In this document: in pieces, positions 1 to 7,797 of the stretch
Numbering within the stretch: position 1 is the first letter of the stretch
How the letters are laid out: each line of letters begins with the position of its first letter
The notes under the pieces: model-generated
Database searches by the model: none
What the model saw: the letters and a program-made list of their open reading frames with translations, nothing else
What the model was told of the DNA's origin: nothing
Position numbers and translations under genes: made by a program
Source: Pseudomonas viridiflava
Lineage (GTDB): Bacteria; Pseudomonadota; Gammaproteobacteria; Pseudomonadales; Pseudomonadaceae
Assembly: GCF_900589395.1 (NCBI RefSeq)
Contig: NZ_UUIS01000048.1
Span: 1 to 64,000 of the forward strand
Direction: 5' to 3'
DNA length: 64,000 nt

Positions 1-42
1 GTAGAGATAGACTTTTTCGACTTTGGCGTCGGGTCGCATCAT
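1..42 (-). CDS. tnpB: IS66-family accessory protein TnpB, N-terminal 14 codons (runs off the window)
   Basis: The minus strand reads MMRPDAKVEKVYLY from an ATG at 42-40 to the window edge. This matches the start I remember for Pseudomonas IS66-family TnpB proteins, which continue into a 'KPVDFRKS' segment outside this window. An AGGAG ribosome-binding site lies about 10 bases upstream of the first ATG. TnpB is an accessory protein needed for IS66 transposition; its exact role is not settled. Only the first 14 codons are present, so the call rests on this short motif and on the adjoining IS66-like terminus. Confidence 0.6.
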   Translation of the reverse strand, partial: MMRPDAKVEKVYLY

Positions 43-126
43 GGCGAACGGGCTCCTGAGAGAATCGGGAGCACAGCATCGAGCATCAGATAAGCGCTTG
101 GAATGTGGGGTTCATGGAGCGCTTAC
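1..126 (-). mobile_element. Terminal part of an IS66-family insertion sequence
   Basis: The element edge is placed at 126/127, where the IS3-type transposase frame is abruptly broken and the minus strand reads GTAAGCGCT, the kind of terminus typical of IS66 elements. Just inside the end, TAAGCGCT (91-98) and AGCGCTTA (118-125) form an inverted repeat. tnpB begins only about 85 bp from the end, so tnpA is missing from its usual place or this subgroup lacks it. The rest of the element and its target-site duplication lie outside the window. Confidence 0.6.
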
Positions 127-707
127 CATTGAACTGGCGTGGTGGGCAGTTGATCACCAAAACGCTTCTCCACGCTTTCAAGCATCAAGTCGCGGATATC
201 ATCGCCGCTGTATCCGGTTGGGCTCGCGACCCAGCCGATGGCTTCACGGTCACAGCAGTCCAGGGCGAAGGTTACGCTCAGTTTGGCGCCGTCCTCGCAG
301 CGGAACTCAAAGCCGTCCGAGCACCAACGCGTATCGCTGGTTTTCACGGCGATACGGCCTTCGTGCCGACGCGGCACGCCGGGCTGTTTGATCCGGCGCT
401 CAAGCAGCAGGTTGTGATCACGCATGACCCGGTAAACCCGCTTTACATTGATCGCAGGGAGTCGTTGCTTTTCTCGTGCACGACGCAGTAATCCCCAGAC
501 GCGACGGTAGCCATAGCTGGGCAGCTCGCTGACCTGTTGCTGAATTTCCACTACCAACTCAGCGTCATTCACAGGCCTGCTTCGCCGTACTCTGGGCGAT
601 AGCGATTGCTTGGTCCGAACCGTTAATTGCGAGCGCGCCACACCGAGACATTTGCTGACCAGCTTCACTGGTCGTCCCCCGGCAACAAGGGTGAGTGCGC
701 AATCCAT
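123..707 (-). pseudogene. IS3-family transposase OrfB, truncated by the IS66 insertion
   Basis: This is the N-terminal part of an IS3-family (IS2-like) OrfB transposase. It has the HTH_21-like region around 'ELPSYGYRRVWGLLRR' and the first part of the rve integrase core ('DTRWCSDGFEF' with the first catalytic Asp). The frame ends in TTPVQW followed by TAA, exactly where family members continue with the 'LSDNGSAY' segment that carries the second catalytic Asp. The stop codon is supplied by the terminus of the inserted IS66 element. It lies in the -1 frame relative to the upstream orfA and overlaps it by 43 bp, as expected for programmed frameshifting in IS3 elements. The catalytic triad is incomplete, so no active transposase can be made. 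Confidence 0.85.
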
Positions 708-1105
708 TTTCGCGACCGGGCGATCTCTACGGCCTCTTTGAGGATTTCCGCTTCCATCGTTTTCTTGCCCAGCATCCGCTGCAATTCACGAATCTGCTTG
801 AGCGCATCGCTCAGTTCCGAAGCGGGCACCACGGATTCGCCAGCGCTGACCGCCGACAGGCTTCCGTCCTGGTACAGCTTGCGCCACAGGAACAACTGGT
901 TGGCATTGATGCCGTTGCGTCGGGCCACCACGGACACGCTTTGTCCCGGTTCAAGGCTCTCGCGAACCATGGCCAGCTTCTGGTCGGTGCTCCAGCGGCG
1001 CCGGCGCTCCTGACCGAGCAGCTCGCCACCCTTATCATTGCTGTTAGTCATAAACATACCCGTTTGCCTATCCCTTATCTTAAGGGGGGAACGGTGTCCT
1101 GTCTT
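127..1105 (-). mobile_element. IS3-family (IS2-like) element remnant, disrupted by IS66
   Basis: The orfA-orfB pair with overlapping frames defines the element. Its left part is interrupted at 126/127 by the IS66 end. The outer boundary beyond orfA is not certain; the minus-strand motif GACAGGACACCG around 1092-1103 looks like an IS terminus, but no matching second end is available in the window to prove it. Confidence 0.6.
665..1057 (-). CDS. IS3-family transposase OrfA (helix-turn-helix protein)
   Basis: The protein has 130 residues and is apparently complete. The N-terminal helix-turn-helix of the HTH_8 (transposase_8) type is visible at '[16 protein letters not shown]...[17 protein letters not shown]', followed by a leucine-rich C-terminal helix ('[26 protein letters not shown]') used for multimerisation in this family. 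It would bind the IS ends and fuse to OrfB by -1 frameshifting in the overlap. Start choice is between ATG at 1057 and ATG at 1051. The partner OrfB is destroyed, so the element should be inactive unless complemented. Confidence 0.85.
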   Translation of the reverse strand: MFMTNSNDKGGELLGQERRRRWSTDQKLAMVRESLEPGQSVSVVARRNGINANQLFLWRKLYQDGSLSAVSAGESVVPASELSDALKQIRELQRMLGKKTMEAEILKEAVEIARSRKWIAHSPLLPGDDQ

Positions 1106-1275
1106 TCATGGGGCTCGTTCAGCGGTCAATCCACTCACCGCTCGCTTTGCAGCAGGCGAGGTCATCACAAACCAACTTGCCTCTCCTGGCTTCAACTCCC
1201 AAACGATCGGTAAAGATTCCACTCAGAACCAGTTGTTTTGTAGGGGAAAGGCTTAAAAATCTAAAAGGGGGGCAG

Positions 1276-1313
1276 TAAAAACACCCTGCGAAAGCGTAGG
1301 CCTTGCAGGGTGT
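1276..1313 (-). terminator. Rho-independent terminator
   Basis: ACACCCTGC (1281-1289) and GCAGGGTGT (1305-1313) form a perfect 9-bp stem with a 15-base loop. On the minus strand the stem is followed by a run of five T. It lies 40 bp downstream of the HEPN-like gene stop and should end that transcript. The bases between the IS3 remnant and this terminator hold no recognisable gene. Confidence 0.8.
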
Positions 1314-1353
1314 CGGTGAGGGTGACCATCTCATTAAGTAATGACGGTGAGGT

Positions 1354-2679
1354 TCAGTCGTGATCAGCAAGCGTCGATTTGAGCAACTCGAGCATGCGGG
1401 CGCTTTTTTCAGCATTCTCCGCCAGTCGCTGGCGTGCAGCGGGCAAGGTGCATCGTAGGAACTCCTTGCCACGCGCCTTGATCTGCGAAGCGACGTCATC
1501 ATCGCCGAACAACACCGAATGATATTCGAGCTTGCACACGAAGCGTTGGGTTTCATTGGCCTTGACATCCGCTTGTGTGAGTTGCTTATCCAGTTGGCTC
1601 CAGAACTCATCCGTGTTGATCCACGCACCCAACTCCCTGCATTCGGATTCGAGCCGGGCGTGATGCTGTTCGATTCCCATGATGAAGATCTTCTTAACCC
1701 TCTTAACAGTCGGCTGCCGAAGCACATCTAGGAGACCGTTCAACGGAAGATCACGGTGTTTGGCTACCATCATTAGGAGATCAAGATCGAGCATGAAGCT
1801 CACTGCGACCTCCCGATAGCTAGCGTAGAGATCCCGACCATGGGCGATGCGATTGCGACGAATCGGCATGATGAATAGGAGGTACTCCATGCCAATAGCA
1901 TCGGTGTGCTGCTGGATCGTCTGGAGTACTTGATTGAGAGCAGCTCTCTCACTCATCGACTCCTTCAGGCCAAGCGTCTGGCAGATGTCGTGAAAGGTCC
2001 CTTCGATGAACGACGGCAAGATGAACGACAACGAAATGTAATCGCGTTGTTTGAAGCGCTCGACGATGTGCTCTACGAGATCGCCCTTGCCGACAACATG
2101 AATGTCGGTGCGACCGGCCTCCGAGAACCTTGGAATGATGCTCTCCTTGATGTACCACTCGGCTACCTGATAGTAGTCATCGGTCACCTCCCGGTTCTTG
2201 TAGTACGCCCGGATCTGTTCGATATTCTCGCGGTACACAGGTACAGGCAGTGACAGGAAGCGAAAATCGATTTCCTCCAGGAGATCGGGATCGAAGTTTC
2301 GGGCTCGCCGATTACGGAACCGATAGCTATAAGTGAGAGCGTCAAAGAGGCTCGGCGGACTAAAGCCCATGAGTGACCCAGGGCCAAACATCCTCTTGGC
2401 CTCAGGCCTCCATTGAAACGCAAGACTGAGTGAAGCGTTGTCGAGTTGAACCTTGATGTACTCGTCTATTTCGGCCGCCGCAGCCTCGTTCTTCTGGAGA
2501 AAGTACTCTAGCGCACGCTTGCGATATCGCTGTTCTTGAGTACGACAATCGTCATCATCAGGAACAGTCGGAGCGTCAAGCGCTGTCTTTATTCGGCCAA
2601 TCTGCTCGTTGATAGAGCTACGATCCTTCTTTATTTCTACGAGCAGTTTTGCCTTTATTTCAGCGGCTTCCTCGTGCAT
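1354..2679 (-). CDS. Uncharacterised protein with HEPN-like RNxxxH motif
   Basis: The product is about 441 residues, taking the ATG at 2679, which has AAGGA eight bases upstream; a longer TTG-started frame reaches 2697. I do not recognise a named family. The N-terminal third is charged and helical. The C-terminal half carries 'PIRRNRIAHGRD' at about residues 273-284, the R-N-x3-H pattern of HEPN ribonucleases (including the DUF4209/abortive-infection type), inside a helical region. No signal peptide or membrane segment is seen. It stands alone on the minus strand, has its own terminator, and sits between IS debris and a broken umuC, which is typical cargo position for a defence or toxin gene. 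A HEPN RNase role is inference; a structural HEPN domain without activity is the alternative. Confidence 0.6.
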   Translation of the reverse strand: MHEEAAEIKAKLLVEIKKDRSSINEQIGRIKTALDAPTVPDDDDCRTQEQRYRKRALEYFLQKNEAAAAEIDEYIKVQLDNASLSLAFQWRPEAKRMFGPGSLMGFSPPSLFDALTYSYRFRNRRARNFDPDLLEEIDFRFLSLPVPVYRENIEQIRAYYKNREVTDDYYQVAEWYIKESIIPRFSEAGRTDIHVVGKGDLVEHIVERFKQRDYISLSFILPSFIEGTFHDICQTLGLKESMSERAALNQVLQTIQQHTDAIGMEYLLFIMPIRRNRIAHGRDLYASYREVAVSFMLDLDLLMMVAKHRDLPLNGLLDVLRQPTVKRVKKIFIMGIEQHHARLESECRELGAWINTDEFWSQLDKQLTQADVKANETQRFVCKLEYHSVLFGDDDVASQIKARGKEFLRCTLPAARQRLAENAEKSARMLELLKSTLADHD

Positions 2680-2778
2680 TTCAATGTCCTTGTGCAACGC
2701 TTTCTGAATGGTCGCTCACGAATCGCCGTGGCAGCTTTGGGACCGAGCAGTATAGGGAGGTTCGAGACGCCATCACCT

Positions 2779-3118
2779 TCAATTGACGCTCCACAGCTGA
2801 TCCAGGCGCGTCGTAAACTCCGGCTCATCAACTCGGGGGCGCATTCCCCAGTCAGACTCGGGAGGTACGATTGCGAGGCGGAGCCTGCCTCTTACCCATC
2901 GTGCATTGATGGCATCCATCGTCTGCATCACCTTACCGCTGCGCTCGAGTTGGGTCTCCGCGAACAGCTCCTCAGAACTCGTCGGGCTGGCGTAAATCGA
3001 GCAACATGACCTAAGCCTTTCTGAACGCAAATCCCGATCGGAGGACCGACTCCCGCCCTTCGCTCGTTGCCTTGATAATCAGGCGCGTATCGTTGGTCGG
3101 GTACTTGATCCAGCGTTA
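2779..3118 (-). pseudogene. umuC: 3' remnant of umuC/rulB (error-prone DNA polymerase V subunit)
   Basis: Translating the minus strand gives, piecewise, 'KYPTNDTRLIIKATSEGR', then 'SVLRSGFAFRKA', a TAG stop, 'VMLLDLRQPDEF', a frame break near 2975, then 'LFAETQLERSGKVMQTMDAI', 'NARWVRGRLRLA' and 'FTTRLDQLWSV' to TGA at 2779. This order and wording match the C-terminal third of UmuC/RulB. The TAG falls where the family has Glu (KAE), and the frame break follows DEF. The catalytic palm and everything upstream of about 3118 are absent. In Pseudomonas, umuC/rulB is a known insertion hot spot for mobile DNA, so this stub may mark an old island junction. Confidence 0.85.
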
Positions 3119-3209
3119 GGAGCACAGGCCGCGAAGTTCTCTGAAGATTTAATAATGGCCAAGTGATATTCTTCGGAGGAAGACGCCAGATAACACAGGG
3201 AGGTAGGCG

Positions 3210-3992
3210 GTGACCAACAGGGACAACTTCAGCGCAGCCACGAAAACAGCTCTTGCTCGCCGGGCCGCATACTTTTGCTCTAGTCCACGTTGCCTCAAGC
3301 TAACGGTCGGACCGCATTCAGAGCAGACCAAAGCCCTGACCTCCGGCCACGCCGCGCATATTCATGCGGCTTCCGAACTGGGGCCCCGCTATAAGTCCAC
3401 GCAAATCTCCGCAGAGCGAAAGTCCATCGCGAACGGTATTTGGCTTTGTAGAGAGTGTGGAGTCATCGTCGATAGCGACGAGTCCGAGCACACCGACGAT
3501 CAACTCCGAAAGTGGAAAGCCGACCATGAAGCCATGGTATCTGAGGTTCGCACCGAAGGATATTCGCGCAGTCTTGCCTTGCTCCAATCCGGACGCATGG
3601 AGCCGCAAATTGCGAAGAAAATCATTGCCTCCATGGAGGATCGTCGATCGTTGTGGGTCACGTTCGACGCCGAGTTTCCCGACCGTGTCCGACAGTCGCT
3701 TGATGAGCTTCGTTCACGATTCGCTGCCATTCGGGGCGAACTTCTTGATGGAACGCCGCTTGATGGAGTCTTGCTGTCCTTGACCAAGACGATACTCATA
3801 TTTTTCAACGCCGTGGAATCAGTCGACCTGAAGACGCTACGATGCAATTCGGGCGATCCCGAGTGGCTGCATTTTAGTGATGCACTGGCGACACTCAGGA
3901 AGTCCCTCGGGCTCCAGATCGCTAACCTCGCGACTGCCTACGATATTGCAATGAGCGGGGACCTTCAGAACATTGCGCCCCTCAGGGATTAA
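3210..3992 (+). CDS. HNH endonuclease-like protein
   Basis: The protein has 260 residues and a GTG start at 3210 preceded by GGGAGG. The N-terminal 110 residues form an HNH/zinc-ribbon module: Cys23 and Cys28 ('YFCSSPRCLK'), 'GHAAHIHAAS' at 46-55, 'NGIWLCRECGVIVD' with Cys80 and Cys83, and 'WKADHE' at 102-107. This is the layout of HNH proteins that begin with a 'C..P.C' knuckle and end in a 'W..DHE' helix. The C-terminal 150 residues are helical and unassigned. Such proteins are often found in restriction or other defence contexts, but the target here is unknown. It is a single gene, oriented opposite to the HEPN-like gene, and its frame is intact, unlike several neighbours. Confidence 0.75.
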   Translation: MTNRDNFSAATKTALARRAAYFCSSPRCLKLTVGPHSEQTKALTSGHAAHIHAASELGPRYKSTQISAERKSIANGIWLCRECGVIVDSDESEHTDDQLRKWKADHEAMVSEVRTEGYSRSLALLQSGRMEPQIAKKIIASMEDRRSLWVTFDAEFPDRVRQSLDELRSRFAAIRGELLDGTPLDGVLLSLTKTILIFFNAVESVDLKTLRCNSGDPEWLHFSDALATLRKSLGLQIANLATAYDIAMSGDLQNIAPLRD

Positions 3993-4110
3993 CTGCCCAA
4001 CACATGTGTGCCGTTGACGCTCAGTTGGCAATGGCATGGACAGAGCCTGGAACTGTCGTGAGCTCTCTCCGCTATTCACTGTCGTATCCTCGAAACTTGG
4101 GCTGGTTGCA

Positions 4111-5273
4111 ATGAATGATGTTACTGAAGTGCGTCCTGCTGTAGCTCCCACGATACTCCCTGCGCTGACGCCCGAGTCCCTCAGCAACCTGTTGAAGATT
4201 ACGGCGCCCACTGGCTCAGTGACCGTGAAAGGCATCGCCTCAGAGGTGCACTATTGGAAGAAGCCTGGAGAAACCCGCGCTTCGAAGATCTACGGTCGGT
4301 TGGGTGGGCTGGGTGAAGCCTCCATCCGCTTCGAGTTGCAGCCGTATGCCAGCATCTGCGATAGCGACCCGGTGGTTCTGCACGGTACCTTACGTATCAA
4401 GCCCTACGAGGCCTTCCGGACTACCCACGAGGTGATTCTGGTGGGGGATATGGTAGGCAATTGGTCTCAAAGTGACGCTTCTCAGACCGGCGGACAGGTT
4501 AAAGGGCGCTTGCTCCGCTAGTCCGGCAGCAGCCCCGAATGACTGTCGAAGCCGCAGTCGCCAAACATGGCCTAGGTGCGATGGCGTTCCTTGCGACGGG
4601 TACCGCTTGGCAAGACCTGACCAATACAGCCGCAGACACGCCAGAGATCGGCAACTGCAAGCACGTAGAAACCAACTTCATGCAGCCGAGCCGATTCATT
4701 GAAGACTTGCTTGAGGTCTGCCGTGATCCTGCCATCACGCGAGGCGGTGGCGGCGGCCTGGCAGCCATTGGTGACTCGCATAAAGTTGCAGCCGCGCTAC
4801 TCTCCAGCGGCCGCGTTTTCTATACGGCACTGGGCCACGACAAGGACGTGTTGCTGCTGGACAAGTACGCAGACCAAGCATTCACCACTCCGTCCGCGCT
4901 GGGACAGTCATTGGCGAAGCCAAGCGCGTGGTTGTTGAGCGGACGACCCTGGTAGAGCGCTTACAGTTTTTGAGCCATCGCGTGGAACATCTGACTCATG
5001 AGAACGCTATGCTGTCGGCGACATTGAGGGCTCAAAACGATCCTGGTGGCGAGACGACCCATTATTTGAAATTGGAGGGCGAGCAAGCGCCGAGCTATAC
5101 CGCACACCGGCATGCTCCCGATCCTGCCCCCGTCAATTACGCCGGCCAAGTGGTACCTTCTATGGGCACTGCTAGGCATCATATTTTTTGGTGGGCCGCT
5201 GCTCCGGCTGATGGCGTTCCGAGGGCTAGTGCGATACTCGGACTGGTCCCGTGCAGGCCGAGGCGCTCGCTGA
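4111..5273 (+). pseudogene. Exonuclease VII large-subunit-like gene with C-terminal membrane segment, multiply frameshifted
   Basis: Three frames carry consecutive pieces of one protein. 4111-4521 is an OB-fold part ('SVTVKGIASEVHYWKK...IYGRLGG...FELQPYASI') like the XseA N-terminus. About 4497-4910, in another frame, is the ExoVII core ('ALAPLVRQQPRMTVEAAVAK', 'AFLATGTAWQDLT', 'NFMQPSRFIEDL', 'RGGGGGLAAIGD', 'YTALGHDKDVLLLDKYADQA'). About 4900-5090 gives a coiled-coil ('LQFLSHRVEHLTHENAML'). The end returns to an earlier frame with a hydrophobic 'KWYLLWALLGIIFFGGPL' segment and 'YSDWSRAGRGAR' before TGA at 5271. At least three frameshifts are needed, near 4500, 4900 and 5090. This resembles the ExoVII-like proteins on integrative elements that end in a membrane anchor rather than housekeeping XseA. 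As written it cannot be made as one chain. Confidence 0.7.
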
Positions 5274-5302
5274 TACCCTTCACTGCCACGGGCTTCACTC
5301 AA

Positions 5303-5470
5303 ATGTTAAAACTCAAAATTGCGGGTGCGGTGCACGCCGCGACCATCGCTTTGTACTCAGCTACGCTTCTAATGATCATTAAGATTAGCTTGGCAGTTGC
5401 CGTGATAAGTATCGCTGCAATGGCTGCTTTGATCGCCAACATCACGAGTACCTTCGTAAACCATAGATGA
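5303..5470 (+). CDS. Possible small membrane protein (55 aa)
   Basis: The frame from ATG 5303 encodes MLKLKIAG followed by an almost continuously hydrophobic stretch, with 'AATIALYSATLLMIIKI' and 'AVAVISIAAMAALIANI' able to form two transmembrane helices. No convincing ribosome-binding site precedes it, and it lies just after the end of the broken ExoVII-like gene, so it may be chance or a relic of the same mobile element. No family is recognised. Confidence 0.25.
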   Translation: MLKLKIAGAVHAATIALYSATLLMIIKISLAVAVISIAAMAALIANITSTFVNHR

Positions 5471-5882
5471 AAGACAAGGAGTGGCGAAATTCGGTGATAT
5501 CAACCGTTGCTTGGCCGATCTCACGTAAGCCCTTTTCAGTGGACCAAGGCGCTCCGGGAGCCGAGTAAACATAAAAACGCGACGGACGGGAATGTAGTTG
5601 AAACTGCCAACACGGAGTCACCTATTGAGCAACGCCTCATCGAAACAGCCGAATTAAGCCTTTCAATGTTAGAGGCGGACCGGTATTCCAAACAGTATTC
5701 CACCGCAAAAATAAAATTTATAAACTCAATAAAGATCAATAGTTTATTATACTGATTCAGATTACCCCGGCCTACCAAATCTCAAAAAAAAACGCCTACG
5801 GCCGTACTTTTTGTGCCTGCCACTCCGAGAACATGAGCAAAGCCAGGACGACATCGAACGCCCGGCACCGAGGCATTGAGCA
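5471..5882. other. 412-bp AT-richer stretch without a convincing gene
   Basis: Base composition drops toward the end (5690-5760 is AT-rich). A frame of 82 codons from a TTG at 5507 to 5755 is open, but it has no recognisable motif or good ribosome-binding site, so I do not call it. Nothing else is seen. Confidence 0.4.
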
Positions 5883-6065
5883 ATGGCCAAAGACATCGAA
5901 AACCCCTGCACATCCGTCTGCCAACTCAGCGGCGACCTGTGAGTCAGCTGCGGACGCAACAAGGAAGACATTCGAAAATGGCGACGCATGAACCGGCCGG
6001 AGAACATTGCTGCGGTCCAGCGAGCTAGTCAGCGGTTGAAGAGCCTTAACAAGAAGAAGGGCTGA
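5883..6065 (+). pseudogene. DUF1289 protein gene interrupted by an in-frame TGA at a cysteine position
   Basis: From ATG 5883 the frame reads MAKDIENPCTSVCQLSGDL, then TGA (5940-5942), then VSCGRNKEDIRKWRRMNRP and on to TGA at 6063. DUF1289 proteins are short cysteine-motif proteins of the form NPC..VC......C..CGR...EI..W. The TGA stands exactly at the third cysteine of that pattern (expected TGC or TGT), so a single base change would restore a normal 60-residue protein. The rest of the frame is well preserved. I read it as a recent nonsense mutation; see the findings for the selenocysteine question. Confidence 0.75.
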
Positions 6066-6174
6066 GCAAGATGGATTGGCCGATGTGAGACCTGCTGCGG
6101 TCTGCAAGACTTCGCTAGAATCTCTCGTCCCTGACACTGCCATACCGCCACCCTCACCAGCTACTGGACAATCC

Positions 6175-6723
6175 ATGCACACAAAAAGCCTGGCCCTCTC
6201 ATTTCTCATCACCCTACTATTCGCATTCCAAGCCAATGCCGCAGACAAAACCTGCGCCGAAGCCATCGGCCAGAAGCGCGCCGAGATGCTGGCCAAGCAG
6301 TGCCTCAACGTATCCCCTGCCACCCGACCGCCATGCAACGTGGCCAACAGCTGCGCGATGATCAACAGCGAAGTCGAACGCGGATGTGGTCTTCTAGGCG
6401 ATGACGCGAACACGCCGGGCTACTGCCATTTCAAACTGACCAAACCGGAGACCTTGCAGGGTGCATTGATTACTGGCGGCGGCATCGATGACTACAGCAT
6501 TACTGTGCTGGTCAATGACGGTCGACGATTTAGCGCCTATTGCGATGGCAATTGCGGAGACTGGTTCTCTGCCGAAGACGAAGGTGAGGCAAGCTTATTG
6601 CCGGCCATGATTGGCAAGAACGTCAAGGTTACCGTTGCCAGCGAACCCAACAACGAGCGCATCGCCGGGCCCGCTGCGGATGACACACTGCTCTTTGTGA
6701 AAAAGATCAAGGTAGTGAAGTGA
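6175..6723 (+). CDS. Putative exported protein of unknown function
   Basis: The protein is 182 residues starting at ATG 6175, where an N-terminal signal peptide begins (MHTKSLALSFLITLLFAF, likely cleavage after 'QANA'). The frame is open further upstream, but only this start gives a signal sequence. The mature part is rich in cysteine (Cys at 'KTCAEA', 'KQCLNV', 'PPCNVANSCAM', 'RGCGLLG', 'GYCHF', 'AYCDGNCGDW'), suggesting several disulfides in the periplasm. The C-terminal half looks like a small beta domain ('YSITVLVNDGRRFSAYCDGNC...VKVTVASEPN'). No family is recognised. It is a single gene with no clear operon partner. Confidence 0.7.
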   Translation: MHTKSLALSFLITLLFAFQANAADKTCAEAIGQKRAEMLAKQCLNVSPATRPPCNVANSCAMINSEVERGCGLLGDDANTPGYCHFKLTKPETLQGALITGGGIDDYSITVLVNDGRRFSAYCDGNCGDWFSAEDEGEASLLPAMIGKNVKVTVASEPNNERIAGPAADDTLLFVKKIKVVK

Positions 6724-6802
6724 TAGCGGCGCGCTAGAATCTCTGGCTTGAACAGGGTGATATTCAGAACTCTCTTTCAACACGACCGAATTCGGAGCCT
6801 TC

Positions 6803-7450
6803 ATGCCTCGCAGTACCGGACTGGACCCAGCACGCCTCCCTGACATCGCGACGCTGCGCCAACGAGCGAAAGCCCTGGCAATGCTCGACGCCATCCTTTC
6901 GCCTGAATGGGAATACCGGTACTACAGCTTTGACGCACGCTGGAATGAAGGTGAGGAAATGGCCTCCATGCGAAACGGTTCGGGTGATGACTGGTTTCTG
7001 CTCTTTGGAGCGTTTGGCGCAGCAATCAAGGGACTGGCTCACGAATCGTCCTTGGCAGGCGATCCGGCACTGACAGCCGCCGTTAAAAGCCAAGTGCCAG
7101 AAACATTCGCCTCATTTCTGAATGAGCCTGCATTCAGCATGGATGAATTGAGTTACTGCTATTGAAAAGGCGCAGAGGACTTGAGCTGGCAGAAGGTGGA
7201 GCACGGCAACACGCTGGCTACCGGTGTTGACGATGGGTCCACAGAGCTCCTGTTACCTCTGATCGAGCCCGCGTCCGCCTATGTCGACTTCGCCAGTGAG
7301 TACTACGAAATCGAAGTGCCGCTCTCGGCTGTTGAGCTTATCTATGAACAGAGTGTTCTGACTGAAAGCCTGGTTAAGTCGCTCAATCGCGACTTGAGTT
7401 TTGCCGAGGCCGAAGTATTCGCAGCCGAAATAGGCTACCCCTACGCATAG
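6803..7450 (+). pseudogene. Uncharacterised protein gene with in-frame TGA after codon 120
   Basis: ATG 6803 has GGAG upstream. The frame reads to SMDELSYCY, then TGA (7163-7165), and continues in the same frame as KGAEDLSWQKVEHG to a stop at 7448. The two halves read as one 215-residue protein in which the TGA most likely replaces Trp (TGG). Features are 'YRYYSFDARWNEGEEMASMR' and 'GSGDDWFLLFGAFGAA', a pattern I remember from small proteins of unknown function that are sometimes immunity-like. The first half alone (120 residues) could still be made, and a TTG at 7181 could restart the second half. Confidence 0.65.
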
Positions 7451-7623
7451 CCGGCCCTACCCTTCAAGAAAGCCGCACGCACAGTCGGACTGGATGCTCA
7501 CGCCCGGCAGCAACCGGGATGATCATCAAAAACCTGCGACAAATCAGGAAGCGTCCTACAATCCCGCTCTAGATTTCTGACATCATTTGTCGGTCACATT
7601 CTTTAGCAAGGGATAGCGATTCC

Positions 7624-7797
7624 GTGAGCACGTTAAATGCCGCCTCCGAGCATTGGGTAAGCCTGAAACCTGCTGCGCGTTTCGCCGGTTTGCCAATGAT
7701 CGTGGCTGATATCAATTCCGCGAAATGTTCAGTCGATATCGCCAACAGCATCACTGCAATCAAATCTGCTCCTTCGAACGCCAAGGACTGCCTGTGA
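7624..7797 (+). CDS. Possible small ORF coupled to the DUF2075 helicase
   Basis: A 57-codon frame from GTG 7624 ends in TGA at 7795-7797, overlapping the GTG start of the next gene (7794) in a GTGA arrangement typical of coupled operon genes. An AAGGGA lies about 9-14 bases before the start. The product (begins VSTLNAASEHWVSL) matches nothing I know. It may be a leader ORF or chance. Confidence 0.3.
   Translation: MSTLNAASEHWVSLKPAARFAGLPMIVADINSAKCSVDIANSITAIKSAPSNAKDCL

Noticed and set aside
1119..1727. 202-codon minus-strand frame downstream of and overlapping the HEPN-like gene
   Set aside because: It runs through a good terminator, overlaps the HEPN-like gene in another frame and has no plausible motif.
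5940..5942. Selenocysteine codon in the DUF1289 gene
   Set aside because: The position is a Cys in the family, but no SECIS-like hairpin is evident just downstream and nearby genes also carry random inactivating changes, so a nonsense mutation is simpler.
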